Of a stretch of 64,000 nucleotides of DNA, positions 7,013 through 15,980 are shown piece by piece. The notes beneath the pieces were generated by a model. It saw nothing but the letters and a program-made list of their open reading frames with translations, did not search any database and had not been told where the DNA came from. Numbering within the stretch: position 1 is the first letter of the stretch; every line of letters begins with the position of its first letter. The position numbers were made by a program, and so were the translations under genes. Source of the DNA: Maribacter polysiphoniae (GTDB lineage Bacteria; Bacteroidota; Bacteroidia; Flavobacteriales; Flavobacteriaceae); NCBI RefSeq assembly GCF_003148665.1, contig NZ_QGGQ01000004.1, positions 1 to 64,000 of the forward strand. The letters run 5' to 3'.

Positions 7013-7954
7013 ATGCTGGTTTGGATCCTGTTTATTGCTTTGGTAATCGTTTTTTTAGCCCTCGACCTTGGTGTTTTCCATAAGACAGAGCATGTTATTA
7101 AAAGTAAGGAAGCTGGTTTATGGACAGCCGTATGGGTTACCGTGGCACTAAGTTTCAGCGGGGTCATCTATTGGTTGTTTTCTTCTGGAATGGTTGAAAA
7201 CCCTACCGGTCTAACCCCCAACAATGCGGTATTGAAATACATAACGGGATATCTTATTGAATTGTCCCTTAGTATTGATAATGTTTTTGTCATTGCCGTT
7301 ATCTTCCAAGCTTTCAAGATTCCGGCCCTTTATCAACACCGGGTGCTGTTCTGGGGTATTCTTGGGGCAATCGTCTTTCGTGGACTTATGATCCTCTTTG
7401 GGGTGGCCCTGATAACCAAATTCGATTGGATCATTTATGTTTTTGGGGTTTTCCTCCTGTACACGGCCTTTAAAATGTTGAAATCCGATGAATCCCATTT
7501 CGATCCCAAAAAATCCTGGGTCTTCCGACAGATAAAAAAAATATATCCGATAACATCCACCATCAACAACCATGATTTCTTCGTTAAACGAATGGGAATC
7601 AATGCGGCCACTCCCCTATTTGTGGCCTTGATCATTATTGAATTGACCGACGTGCTATTTGCGCTGGACAGTATTCCCGCGATTTTGGCGATCACGGCGG
7701 ATCCCTTTATCGTATTCAGTTCCAATATATTGGCCATACTGGGATTGCGATCCATGTACTTCCTGATCTCGAGGATGCTGGAGAAATTCAGGTATATCAA
7801 CTATAGCCTTGTGGTGATTTTGGCTTTTGTCGGACTCAAGATGCTGTTCTCTCACAACATTGAATTGCCCGAATGGGTTTCCTTAACGGTGATATCCGTT
7901 TCCTTGGTTGCCGGTATCATTGCCTCTTTGGCCATACCGGAAAAAAAGAAATAA
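7013..7954 (+). CDS. TerC/Alx-family membrane protein (probable metal exporter)
   Basis: A 313-residue protein with about nine membrane segments, the usual size of the TerC/Alx family. Two family hallmarks contain acidic residues inside helices: LIELSLSIDNVFVIAVIF (about residues 82-99) and LIIIELTDVLFALDSIPAIL (about 207-226). Alx-type members export manganese in other bacteria; the tellurium name is historical. Starts at ATG 7013. The upstream 200 bp show no riboswitch that I can recognise. A strong terminator overlaps the stop codon. Confidence 0.9.
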   Translation: MLVWILFIALVIVFLALDLGVFHKTEHVIKSKEAGLWTAVWVTVALSFSGVIYWLFSSGMVENPTGLTPNNAVLKYITGYLIELSLSIDNVFVIAVIFQAFKIPALYQHRVLFWGILGAIVFRGLMILFGVALITKFDWIIYVFGVFLLYTAFKMLKSDESHFDPKKSWVFRQIKKIYPITSTINNHDFFVKRMGINAATPLFVALIIIELTDVLFALDSIPAILAITADPFIVFSSNILAILGLRSMYFLISRMLEKFRYINYSLVVILAFVGLKMLFSHNIELPEWVSLTVISVSLVAGIIASLAIPEKKK

Positions 7955-7990
7955 AAAAATCCCGACACCAAAATGTCGGGATTTTTTTTT
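7953..7990 (+). terminator. Rho-independent terminator
   Basis: The stem ATCCCGACA / TGTCGGGAT closes the loop CCAAAA, flanked by A7 and T9. It directly follows the TerC-family gene and is symmetrical enough to serve the convergent OmpA-type gene as well. Confidence 0.92.
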
Positions 7991-8012
7991 AAGGCTTATA
8001 TTTTGACCCTAT

Positions 8013-8708
8013 TTAATTTCCGGTTTGCTGTTTGGCCTCTTCCTTAAGCTCCTCACTGGCAACAATGGCCAATTCTACCCTACGGTTTTTAGCTTTGCCC
8101 TCTGCAGTGGCATTATCGGCCTTAGGTTGGTTTTCACCATACCATTTTACAGTGAAACGTTCTGGACTGATTCCCTGTGAAATCAAGTAATTGGTCACCG
8201 ATTCAGCCCGTTGTTGTGACAATTTCATATTGTAATCCTCAGGTCCGGCACTATCGGTATGCCCTTCAACAAGGATATTACTTTTAGGATATTCCTTGAA
8301 AATACCGGCCAATTTATCCAATGTGGTTGCTGAAGTTCCCTTTACATAGGATTTATTGGTGTCAAAATAAACACCTGCATCCTCGGTGAAGGTAACATTG
8401 ATACCCTCTCCCACACGGGTCACCTCTGCACCTGGTATTTCTTCCTCAATACGTTCCGCTTGGCGATCCATACGGTCTCCGATATAGCCACCGGCAACAC
8501 CACCGACCACGGCTCCGATAATGGCACCCAAGGCCGTATTTTTCCCTTTACCGATGTTGTTACCCAATACACCTCCGATTACCGCTCCACCACTGGCACC
8601 GATGACGGCCCCTTTTTGTTTATTATTCGCATTACGGGTAACACTACACCCGGTAATCAACACCATACATAATAGTACGTAAACACTTTTTCTCGCTATG
8701 CTTTTCAT
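8013..8708 (-). CDS. OmpA-family lipoprotein with glycine zipper (YiaD-like)
   Basis: A 231-residue protein. The lipobox ITGC places the lipidated Cys at residue 21. Residues 32-78 are a glycine-zipper segment (GAVIGASGGAVIGGVLG, GAIIGAVVGGVAGGYIG). Residues 110-220 are an OmpA-like peptidoglycan-binding domain with VEGHTDSAGPEDYN, LSQQRAESV and KNRRVELAI. It anchors the outer membrane to peptidoglycan. The same layout is seen in E. coli YiaD. Monocistronic; it converges on the TerC-family gene. Confidence 0.92.
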   Translation of the reverse strand: MKSIARKSVYVLLCMVLITGCSVTRNANNKQKGAVIGASGGAVIGGVLGNNIGKGKNTALGAIIGAVVGGVAGGYIGDRMDRQAERIEEEIPGAEVTRVGEGINVTFTEDAGVYFDTNKSYVKGTSATTLDKLAGIFKEYPKSNILVEGHTDSAGPEDYNMKLSQQRAESVTNYLISQGISPERFTVKWYGENQPKADNATAEGKAKNRRVELAIVASEELKEEAKQQTGN

Positions 8709-8778
8709 TTGTATATATTTATTTTTACTGTTGGATGAATTTGGTCATTCCCTTTGACCTATGATTTGGTCCTTTTTT

Positions 8779-9261
8779 TTATTTCTTGGTGAATTGATAA
8801 ACGATGGTTACTTGTTCCCCATCGACTTGATTGTTCGATTTCAAGATCATTTCCGTTGGGGTCAAGGTGTCTATATTCAACCGATAACCCAAACCACCAT
8901 CAATATCCTTGTTTTTGGCATCTATGAATTTAAACTGTAGTTGGCTGGTATAATTTTCGTCACGATCGACCACCGACCAACGAATGTAGCGATCCCCGCC
9001 ATTGCAAAGGGTCGAAGGGGCGATTGTATACCGACCCGTACTGTTATTGTCCCTAAAAAACCAATTACTACCCTCAAAACAGATATCCTTGGCATCATTA
9101 AAAAGGATTGAAGAGAAATTACCCGTGTTGTTCTCATAGGAAACATCTTCCAGGATCCAAGTACCACTTAATAGATTTCTTTTTTCACGCGCTACCTTTG
9201 AGACAGAACAGGATGTCATCAACAATCCCACTATCCCAAACAATACTACTATTTTTTTCAT
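8779..9261 (-). CDS. Lipocalin-like lipoprotein
   Basis: A 160-residue protein with the lipoprotein signal LLMTSC (Cys at residue 18). The mature part begins with LLSGTWILEDVSYEN, the G-x-W strand A motif of lipocalin-like domains in Bacteroidota. A run of beta strands follows (WFFRDNNSTGRYTI, RYIRWSVVDR, LQFKFIDA, MILKSN, VTIVYQF). The ligand is unknown. It lies 70 bp upstream, in transcription sense, of the OmpA-like lipoprotein gene and could share its transcript. Confidence 0.75.
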   Translation of the reverse strand: MKKIVVLFGIVGLLMTSCSVSKVAREKRNLLSGTWILEDVSYENNTGNFSSILFNDAKDICFEGSNWFFRDNNSTGRYTIAPSTLCNGGDRYIRWSVVDRDENYTSQLQFKFIDAKNKDIDGGLGYRLNIDTLTPTEMILKSNNQVDGEQVTIVYQFTKK

Positions 9262-9377
9262 GTTTATATTTTTGGGTTACAGCATATATATACGTTTCCA
9301 AAAAGATCTTGGATGTAATTTATAAAGGAATTTTTAACGCAATCGATAATTTATATGGTCTGTATCGAACATAGGTT

Positions 9378-11354
9378 TCAATACGCCAACAACTGTAATA
9401 AGGCACTCTCAAACCTTCCTTTGGACAAGTAATTGTCTTCCAATGTCTTGGCAAAAGGAATCGGGGTTTCCAAACTGGCCACCCGTTTTACGGGAGCATC
9501 GAGATACTCGAAACAATTTTCCATCACCAAGGCCGAAATATCACTGGCGATTCCACCAAAAAGACTATCTTCTTGAAGAATGATGAGTTTTCCCGTCTTT
9601 TTTACGGAGTCATACACCGCATCTATATCCAAAGGTTGCAGCGAACGCAAATCAATGACATCTGCTTGGACATCCTTATTCTTTTCCAAGGTTTCCAAGA
9701 CCCAATGTACGCCCGCCCCATAACTGACGATACTGATATCATCCCCTTCCTTCAAAAGACTGGCCTTACCCAAGGGCAAGGTGTAATAGTCCTCAGGAAC
9801 ATCCTGATACACGCTTCTGTATAACCCCTTATGTTCAAAAAACAGCACGGGATTGGGATCGTTTATGGCGGTAGCCAATAAACCCTTGGCATCATAAGGA
9901 AACGCCGGATACACCACTTTCAACCCTGGCGTTTTGGTAAACCAAGCCTCATTGGTCTGGGAATGGAAGGGTCCCGCAGCCACCCCACCGCCACAAGGCA
10001 TACGAATGACCACATCGGCGTTCGCTGACCAGCGGTAATGCGACTTGGCCAAATAATTCACAATAGGATTAAACCCTGAACTCACAAAATCGGCAAATTG
10101 CATTTCCATGACGGCTTTCATTCCGTGGATCGAGAGTCCCATGGCCGCTGAAACAATGGCCGATTCACAAATGGGGGTATTTCGAACCCGCTCTTTTCCG
10201 AAAGCTTCGACAAAACCATCGGTTATTTTAAAGACACCACCATATTCGGCCACATCCTGCCCCATTATCACGAGGTTATCATGGAGTTGCATCGATTGCC
10301 TTAATCCCGCTGAAATTGCATCGACCAATCGAATGTTCTTAGTGACCGGCCCCGGCCCCACTTCCTCATATTCAAAATCCTTATAGACATTCCGTATTTC
10401 CGTAAAGGTATCTGGAACAACTTCCTGTTCCGCAAAAGCCTTTTTCAAGTGTTCATCTATTTCAGCAATTAGCTGTTTTTTATATACTACGTCCTGGGCT
10501 TCGGTAAGAATGTTCTCATCCCGTAAATACGCTGAGTAGTTTTCCAGGGGATCCTTTGCCGCCCAGCGGTCCATTAATTCCTGCGGAACATATTTGGTAC
10601 CACTGGCCTCTTCATGACCCCGCATACGAAAGGTCTTGAACTCCACCAACACAGGGCGAGGATTTTCCCGCATACTTTTACAAAGGGCATCGATTTTGGT
10701 ATACACCTCCAAGATGTTGTTCCCATCAATGATATGCGATTCCATGCCATACCCTTTGCCCTTATCAGCCAAATGCTCGCACTTGAATTGCTCAGAAGTA
10801 GGTGTTGATAGTCCATACCCATTGTTTTCCACGCAGAACAATACGGGTAACCCCCATACCGCGGCCACGTTCAGGGCTTCATGGAAATCGCCTTCACTTG
10901 TGGCTCCCTCCCCGGTAAACACTGCGGTTACCTCTTTTTTTTCTTGTAGAAGTCCGGCCAAGGCAATGCCATCCGCCACCCCCAATTGAGGCCCTAGATG
11001 CGAGATCATACCCACTATCTTATACGCTTGGGTACCAAAATGGAAACTACGATCACGTCCGTTGGTAAAGCCATTGGCCTTGCCCTGCCATTGTGAAAAA
11101 AGTCGGTACAAAGGAATGTCACGGGTCGTAAACACCCCTAAATTCCGATGCATGGGAAGTATATATTCCTCCGTGGCCATAGCTGTGGCCACCCCTACTG
11201 CGATAGCTTCCTGCCCTATACCACTGAACCACTTGGATATCTTGCCTTGCCGTAATAAAATAAGCATTTTCTCCTCGATCATACGAGGTTTCAACATCGA
11301 GGTATAAAGCCTCAGCTTCAAATCATTATCAAGATCGTATTTACCGTAATCCAT
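9378..11354 (-). CDS. 2-oxoacid dehydrogenase E1, fused alpha and beta subunits
   Basis: A 658-residue protein in which E1 alpha (about 10-320) and E1 beta (about 335-658) are joined. The alpha part carries the thiamine-diphosphate motif GEGATSEGDFHEALN (148-162) ending with ENNGYGLS (176-183), where Glu149 and Asn178 are the expected magnesium ligands. The beta part has GQDVAEYGGVFKITDGF, ICESAIVSAAMGLSI and the transketolase C-terminal region (VIDLRSLQPLDIDAV). It probably decarboxylates branched-chain 2-oxo acids or a related 2-oxo acid. The E2 and E3 partners are not in the window. A second, very different E1 fusion lies at 53919-56333. Confidence 0.9.
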   Translation of the reverse strand: MDYGKYDLDNDLKLRLYTSMLKPRMIEEKMLILLRQGKISKWFSGIGQEAIAVGVATAMATEEYILPMHRNLGVFTTRDIPLYRLFSQWQGKANGFTNGRDRSFHFGTQAYKIVGMISHLGPQLGVADGIALAGLLQEKKEVTAVFTGEGATSEGDFHEALNVAAVWGLPVLFCVENNGYGLSTPTSEQFKCEHLADKGKGYGMESHIIDGNNILEVYTKIDALCKSMRENPRPVLVEFKTFRMRGHEEASGTKYVPQELMDRWAAKDPLENYSAYLRDENILTEAQDVVYKKQLIAEIDEHLKKAFAEQEVVPDTFTEIRNVYKDFEYEEVGPGPVTKNIRLVDAISAGLRQSMQLHDNLVIMGQDVAEYGGVFKITDGFVEAFGKERVRNTPICESAIVSAAMGLSIHGMKAVMEMQFADFVSSGFNPIVNYLAKSHYRWSANADVVIRMPCGGGVAAGPFHSQTNEAWFTKTPGLKVVYPAFPYDAKGLLATAINDPNPVLFFEHKGLYRSVYQDVPEDYYTLPLGKASLLKEGDDISIVSYGAGVHWVLETLEKNKDVQADVIDLRSLQPLDIDAVYDSVKKTGKLIILQEDSLFGGIASDISALVMENCFEYLDAPVKRVASLETPIPFAKTLEDNYLSKGRFESALLQLLAY

Positions 11355-11440
11355 GCGTTATAGTATAATCACCATAAATGTAACAAAAAAGATAGGAGAG
11401 GCATTAAAAAGAGCCTCCGTTTCAATTGAACATTAATTTG

Positions 11441-11448
11441 TAATTTTG
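11441..11448 (+). promoter_or_regulatory. Promoter -7 box (TAnnTTTG type)
   Basis: TAATTTTG lies 22 bp before the ATG of the oxygenase gene and matches the Bacteroidota -7 consensus. No good TTG is placed at the expected -33 distance, so the promoter is only partly supported. Confidence 0.5.
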
Positions 11449-11469
11449 ATTTCAGTTAAAAATACAACT

Positions 11470-12420
11470 ATGGATATGATACCCAGTGTGGACTTGAAGG
11501 ATTTTGTTTCCGGTGATCCCCAAAGAAAACAGAAATTCATTACCGAAATAGGAAATGCCTTTGAACAAATTGGCTTTGTGGCCTTGAGCGGACATTTTCT
11601 TTCGGATACGTTGGTCAAGGACCTATACAAAGAGGTAAAGAACTTTTTTGACCTACCACAGGAAATCAAGGATAAATATGAAATCGAAGGTATTGGCGGA
11701 CAACGTGGGTACACGTCGTTCGGAAAGGAGCATGCCAAGGGAAAAAAGGAAGGGGACTTAAAGGAATTCTGGCATTTTGGACAGTATGTGGTGGACAATC
11801 CAAAATTGGAGGCCGAATATCCGGCCAATATCATGGTCACGGAGCTTGGGAAATTCAATAGCGTAGGCAAGGAAACCTATAAGATGCTCGAGAAGACCGC
11901 AAAATATGTCCTACGTGCCCTAGCCCTGCATTTAGGGCTGGACGAATATTACTTTGATAAGTTCATATTGAATGGTAACTCCATCCTAAGGCCTATCCAT
12001 TATCCGCCCATTACCTCAGAGCCCAAAAATGCGGTCAGGGCCGCCGCCCATGGCGATATTAACCTGATTACCTTATTAATGGGTGCCCATGGTCGTGGCC
12101 TACAGGTCAAGAACCACGAAGGGGAATGGATCGATGCCATCGCCAAACCGGACCAGTTGATGATCAATGTAGGCGATATGCTATCACGCCATACCAATAA
12201 TAAATTGAAATCGACCATACACCAAGTGGTAAACCCTCCCAAGGAGTTATGGGGTACCTCACGATATTCCATTCCGTTCTTTATGCATCCCATCAGCGAA
12301 ATGCCCTTAAATTGTTTGGAGCATTGCATCGATGCGGAACACCCGAAACAATTCGAGGATATTACCGCCGGTGAATTCCTTCACGAAAGGTTGATAGAAT
12401 TGGGATTGATAAAAAAATAG
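11470..12420 (+). CDS. 2-oxoglutarate/Fe(II)-dependent oxygenase, isopenicillin-N-synthase type
   Basis: Starting at ATG 11470, 316 residues. A TTG 24 bp upstream would lengthen it but the ATG follows a -7 box at 11441-11448 more naturally. The N-terminal DIOX_N domain (IPSVDLKDFVSG, IGFVALSGHFL) precedes the jelly-roll core. The core has the iron ligands in AAHGDINLITLL (His-x-Asp) and in KSTIHQVVN (distal His), and the cosubstrate-binding RYSIPFF (Arg-x-Ser). The substrate cannot be read from sequence. It is followed after 3 bp by a SUI1-like gene, so the two are probably co-translated. Confidence 0.9.
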   Translation: MDMIPSVDLKDFVSGDPQRKQKFITEIGNAFEQIGFVALSGHFLSDTLVKDLYKEVKNFFDLPQEIKDKYEIEGIGGQRGYTSFGKEHAKGKKEGDLKEFWHFGQYVVDNPKLEAEYPANIMVTELGKFNSVGKETYKMLEKTAKYVLRALALHLGLDEYYFDKFILNGNSILRPIHYPPITSEPKNAVRAAAHGDINLITLLMGAHGRGLQVKNHEGEWIDAIAKPDQLMINVGDMLSRHTNNKLKSTIHQVVNPPKELWGTSRYSIPFFMHPISEMPLNCLEHCIDAEHPKQFEDITAGEFLHERLIELGLIKK

Positions 12421-12423
12421 TTT

Positions 12424-12750
12424 ATGGATTTAAGTGACCAGCTCAAAAACCTTTTCCCCGAACACGTACCCTCCGAAAACGAGTCCGATGTACCCCAATC
12501 GGATATTTGGATGCAAGATGCCCCCATTATATGCAAATATGAGAAGCGCAAGGGCAAACCCATAACCATTCTGGAAGGTTATACCGGTGCGGATACCGAT
12601 TTTAAGAAGTTGACCAAGGAGCTGAAAACGAAATTAAGTGTTGGGGGGACCTTTAAAGATGAACGAATTATCATTCAGGGGGATTACCGTGATAAAATCA
12701 TGCAAATACTTCAAGATAAAGGATTTAAAGTGAAACGCGTGGGCGGGTGA
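12424..12750 (+). CDS. SUI1/eIF1-like translation factor (YciH family)
   Basis: A 108-residue protein. The N-terminal half is variable. The C-terminal half (about 38-108) is a SUI1 domain: ICKYEKRKGKPITILEGYTG, then LTKELKTKLSVGGTFKDERI, then IIIQGDYRDKIMQILQDKGF and KVKRVGG. Members bind the small ribosomal subunit and affect start-codon fidelity in archaea and eukaryotes; the bacterial role is less clear. It starts 3 bp after the stop of the oxygenase gene. Length and motif order fit bacterial YciH. Confidence 0.92.
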   Translation: MDLSDQLKNLFPEHVPSENESDVPQSDIWMQDAPIICKYEKRKGKPITILEGYTGADTDFKKLTKELKTKLSVGGTFKDERIIIQGDYRDKIMQILQDKGFKVKRVGG

Positions 12751-12864
12751 CCCCTCCCAAAAAGCAACTTGAATTTTGAGGGTTGCGTAGTTTACTGTTA
12801 ATTTTTTTTGTAATTTTCAATTATATATTACTTTTATTCGCCAAAACCAAAAAGAAACCTAAAG

Positions 12865-13797
12865 ATGAGTTCCCTATTACATATAACCAATGGTGATAGC
12901 TTGACCGATAGGTTGAGGTCCCTGAATTTAAAAGGAGATATAATCACATGGCGCGAAATGCTATGTGAAGGTAAGACGCTGACCACTGTGGGAAGCGAAT
13001 CTTTTTGGAAAACCAGATTCGAATTCCTGAACAAGAATTATAAGGTTTCAAAATCCTGGTTTATTGAAAAGACCTTAAAGGAATACCGTTCCCTTTGTAA
13101 CCATAAGCAACAGGATGAGATTGTTCTCTGGTTTGAATACGACCTGTTCTGTCAAATAAACATGTTGGCGGTTATTAGTTGGTTAAAGACCCACCGTAAA
13201 TATGCCAAAATCTCATTGGTGAGTTGTGGCAAGGAGGACAAGACCGATAAAATGTACGGTTTCGATGAGTTGAAGAATGATTACATCATGGATCTTTTTG
13301 AGAAAAGGGTCGAATTAAAACAGGATGATATCGAATATGCCGATTATGTTTGGCAACTATACTGTAGCGACAACCCGATACGCTTGGAAAACCTTTCCGA
13401 TTTTGACAATTACAGGTTCGACTACCTTTCCGGAGCCATCACGGCCCACTTAAAAAGGTTCCCGACCATTAAAAACGGCCTGAACGAATTGGAAAACCAT
13501 ATTTTGGAATTGTCGGTCGACAAAAAGCCCAAATCGAAGAAAGAACTCTTAACTACAGTCATCTCAGACCAAGGATTATACGGTTTTGGAGACACCCAGA
13601 TCGATCGTATCATCACCACCTTAAAACCCTTATACCACTCCTTCAACCCCGTCCGCTTAACAAAAAAAGGAAAAGAAATACTAGAGGCACAAACCAGTTA
13701 TTACGCTTGCATTCAAGATAATGATGCGTATTTGGGAGGCGCCCTGAAATACAATTACCTTTACAACACTGAATCTAACAGAATTCTAAAATTATAA
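12865..13797 (+). CDS. DUF1835-domain protein
   Basis: A 310-residue soluble protein. The N-terminus LLHITNGDSLTDRLRSLNLK, then GDIITWREMLCEG and the later IVLWFEYDLFCQINMLAVIS match the DUF1835 family, whose biochemical role is not established. The C-terminal third is a helical region (KKELLTTVISDQGLYGFGD, LTKKGKEIL) like a winged-helix. It ends 1 bp before the nucleoside phosphorylase gene, so the two are likely coupled. Confidence 0.8.
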   Translation: MSSLLHITNGDSLTDRLRSLNLKGDIITWREMLCEGKTLTTVGSESFWKTRFEFLNKNYKVSKSWFIEKTLKEYRSLCNHKQQDEIVLWFEYDLFCQINMLAVISWLKTHRKYAKISLVSCGKEDKTDKMYGFDELKNDYIMDLFEKRVELKQDDIEYADYVWQLYCSDNPIRLENLSDFDNYRFDYLSGAITAHLKRFPTIKNGLNELENHILELSVDKKPKSKKELLTTVISDQGLYGFGDTQIDRIITTLKPLYHSFNPVRLTKKGKEILEAQTSYYACIQDNDAYLGGALKYNYLYNTESNRILKL

Positions 13798-13798
13798 C

Positions 13799-14665
13799 AT
13801 GTTAGAAGCTTCCGAGCTCATCCTAAATGCTGATAACAGCATTTACCACCTTAATTTATTACCAGAAGACATATCGGATACCATTATAATCGTGGGCGAT
13901 CAAAATCGTGTGGCACAGGTATCCAAGCATTTCGACATTATTGAGGTCAAAAAAGAAAAACGGGAGTTCATCACCCATACCGGAAGGATGAACGGTAAAC
14001 GACTTACCGTACTATCCACGGGAATAGGAACCGACAATATCGATATTGTCCTGAACGAACTGGATGCCTTGGCCAATATCGACTTTGATTCAAGGAAAAT
14101 CAAAAAGGAATTCAAGCAACTGAAGATCGTACGTATCGGAACATCGGGAGCCGTTCAAAAAGACATTCCGGTGGATTCCTATGTATTGAGCGATTACGCC
14201 CTGGGTTTCGATGGGGTTTTGCACTTCTACGAAAATGAAGGCCTATGCGATGACGAGTTTTCGGAAGCCTTTGTAAAACACACCAACTGGTCAGACAAAA
14301 AACCTTGGCCCTATCTCGTCAAATGTGATGAAACCTTGCGGGAAAGACTGATTTCAAATCGTATACGATATGGTGTAACCGGTACAAATTCAGGTTTTTA
14401 CGGACCCCAAGGCCGTAAATTACGTTTAAGCCTGCAAGATGATACCCTAAATGATAAAATAACCTCATTCAAGTATAAGGACCTGAAGATCACCAACCTC
14501 GAAATGGAATCTTCGGCTATTTATGGACTGAGTAAGTTACTGGGACACCAAGCGGTCTCCCTAAATTGCATCATTGCCAATAGGGTTTCGGGTGAATTTT
14601 CCGAGAATCCCCGAAAAACCATAAATGGTTTGATCAAGTATACCCTGGACAAGTTGACCAAGTAA
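13799..14665 (+). CDS. Nucleoside phosphorylase (uridine-phosphorylase-like)
   Basis: A 288-residue protein of the PNP/UDP family. Visible family elements are IIVGDQNRVAQVSKHFD (phosphate loop region), LTVLSTGIGTDNIDIVLNEL, VRIGTSGAVQKDIPVDSYVL (substrate site) and TNLEMESSAIYGLSKLLGH (the Glu-Met-Glu ribose-binding motif). It cleaves nucleosides with phosphate; base preference cannot be read safely. Starts 1 bp after the DUF1835 gene. Confidence 0.88.
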   Translation: MLEASELILNADNSIYHLNLLPEDISDTIIIVGDQNRVAQVSKHFDIIEVKKEKREFITHTGRMNGKRLTVLSTGIGTDNIDIVLNELDALANIDFDSRKIKKEFKQLKIVRIGTSGAVQKDIPVDSYVLSDYALGFDGVLHFYENEGLCDDEFSEAFVKHTNWSDKKPWPYLVKCDETLRERLISNRIRYGVTGTNSGFYGPQGRKLRLSLQDDTLNDKITSFKYKDLKITNLEMESSAIYGLSKLLGHQAVSLNCIIANRVSGEFSENPRKTINGLIKYTLDKLTK

Positions 14666-14774
14666 CCACCGGGTCATTTTATCAGGAAGCTACAACTGAA
14701 ATTCCAAAAAGATAATATCTTTGAGAAGAAAGAATATCTTTCGCTATAATTATTGCATTTCATAGCCATTTAAA

Positions 14775-15629
14775 ATGAAAAAAGTAAAGATCATCGGCGT
14801 CCCCGAACATTTTAACATGCCCTGGCACTTAGCTATCGAAGAAGGGGCCTTTGAGGAACGGGGAATCGAACTTGAATGGACCGATATACCTGAAGGTACT
14901 GGCAAAATGTGCCAAATGCTCGAAAACCAGGAAACCGATTTGGCCATTATCCTTACCGAAGGACTGATAAAAAGCATTACCGAGGGAAATCCCGCAAAGA
15001 TCGTTCAGGAATATATTGCCTCGCCCCTACACTGGGGCATACATGTAGGTGCCAAAAGCACCTATAATTCCATTGACGACCTAATGGGCCGTAAAGTTGC
15101 GATAAGTCGATTTGGTAGCGGGAGTCACCTTATGGCCTATGTCAATGCCCAAAATGAAGGCTGGGACACCCAAAACCTTCAATTCGAGGTCATCAACAAC
15201 CTCGATGGTGCCGTGGAAGCCTTAACAAAGGGTACCGCTGATTATTTTATGTGGGAACACTTTACCACCAAACCCTTGGTAGACCAGCAAGTATTCAGAA
15301 GATTGGGGGATTGCCCCACGCCTTGGCCTTGCTTCGTCATTGCCGCTACCGATAGTTTTATACAGGATAATGCTTCCACACTTGAACATATCCTGGAAAT
15401 CATAAACATGTATACCGCGGATTTCAAACAGATTCCCAGTATTGACCGCACCTTGGCCAATCGCTATGGACAACAGTTGGAAGATATACAGGAATGGATG
15501 TCAATGACACGTTGGAGTCAATCCCAATTAAAACCCCAAACGGTTGAAAAGGTACAGGACACTTTGATGGATTTAAAATTAATAGTAAAACAAAAGCCTT
15601 ATACCGACATCGCCTTCTCCAAAGGGTAG
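14775..15629 (+). CDS. Solute-binding-protein-like (NMT1/THI5 fold) without signal peptide
   Basis: A 284-residue protein with the periplasmic-binding-protein type II fold. It begins VKIIGVPEHFNMPWHLAIEE, then GAFEERGIELEWTDIPEG, and continues with DLAIILTEGLIKSI, DLMGRKVAISRFGSGSHLMA and FEVINNLDGAVEALTKGTAD. Such domains bind small amines or pyrimidine-like ligands in ABC import. Here no signal peptide or lipobox precedes the domain, and no ABC permease or ATPase gene is nearby. It may be a cytosolic ligand-binding protein or enzyme. Confidence 0.8.
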   Translation: MKKVKIIGVPEHFNMPWHLAIEEGAFEERGIELEWTDIPEGTGKMCQMLENQETDLAIILTEGLIKSITEGNPAKIVQEYIASPLHWGIHVGAKSTYNSIDDLMGRKVAISRFGSGSHLMAYVNAQNEGWDTQNLQFEVINNLDGAVEALTKGTADYFMWEHFTTKPLVDQQVFRRLGDCPTPWPCFVIAATDSFIQDNASTLEHILEIINMYTADFKQIPSIDRTLANRYGQQLEDIQEWMSMTRWSQSQLKPQTVEKVQDTLMDLKLIVKQKPYTDIAFSKG

Positions 15630-15980
15630 CCCATTATCCGTGGATACACTAAAATTCCACATGGGAATTTTGGGGAATATTGTGTTTTCTTCATTACGGC
15701 CACCCAGCGACCGGTGCGCTAATACGCGCTATCATTCAGATCAATCCCTTGACGAAAACACATGGTGACCTACATCACCCCAAACAACATAAAAACATTA
15801 TATTATTTTTTAATTAACTGTAAATAAGTATTTTAAATTCATTACTTAATGTATTGGTTTATATTTTATTGTTGGGAATTTTATACTATTTTTAATATTT
15901 TAGGTCTTGACATTGTGTTTATCCCATTCTAATTTTGTGGTGGAAATTTAACTGTTCATTGATTTAAACCTTTTGTTATT
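15630..15980. other. Intergenic region with terminator-like hairpin and promoter
   Basis: No gene was seen in about 350 bp. A small hairpin (AAAATTCC / GGAATTTT, 15651-15671) may end the upstream run of genes. The second half is very AT-rich and contains the promoter described at 15907-15937. Confidence 0.6.
15907..15937 (+). promoter_or_regulatory. Bacteroidota-type promoter
   Basis: TTG at 15907-15909, 20 bp spacing, then TAATTTTG at 15930-15937, matching the -33/-7 layout of the primary sigma factor of Bacteroidota. It predicts a leader of about 35-40 nt for the gene at 15981. Confidence 0.65.

Noticed and set aside
9378-11354. E1 alpha/beta fusion considered a frameshift or assembly artefact
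   Set aside because: The linker is in frame and plausible, and alpha-beta fusions are known in Bacteroidota.
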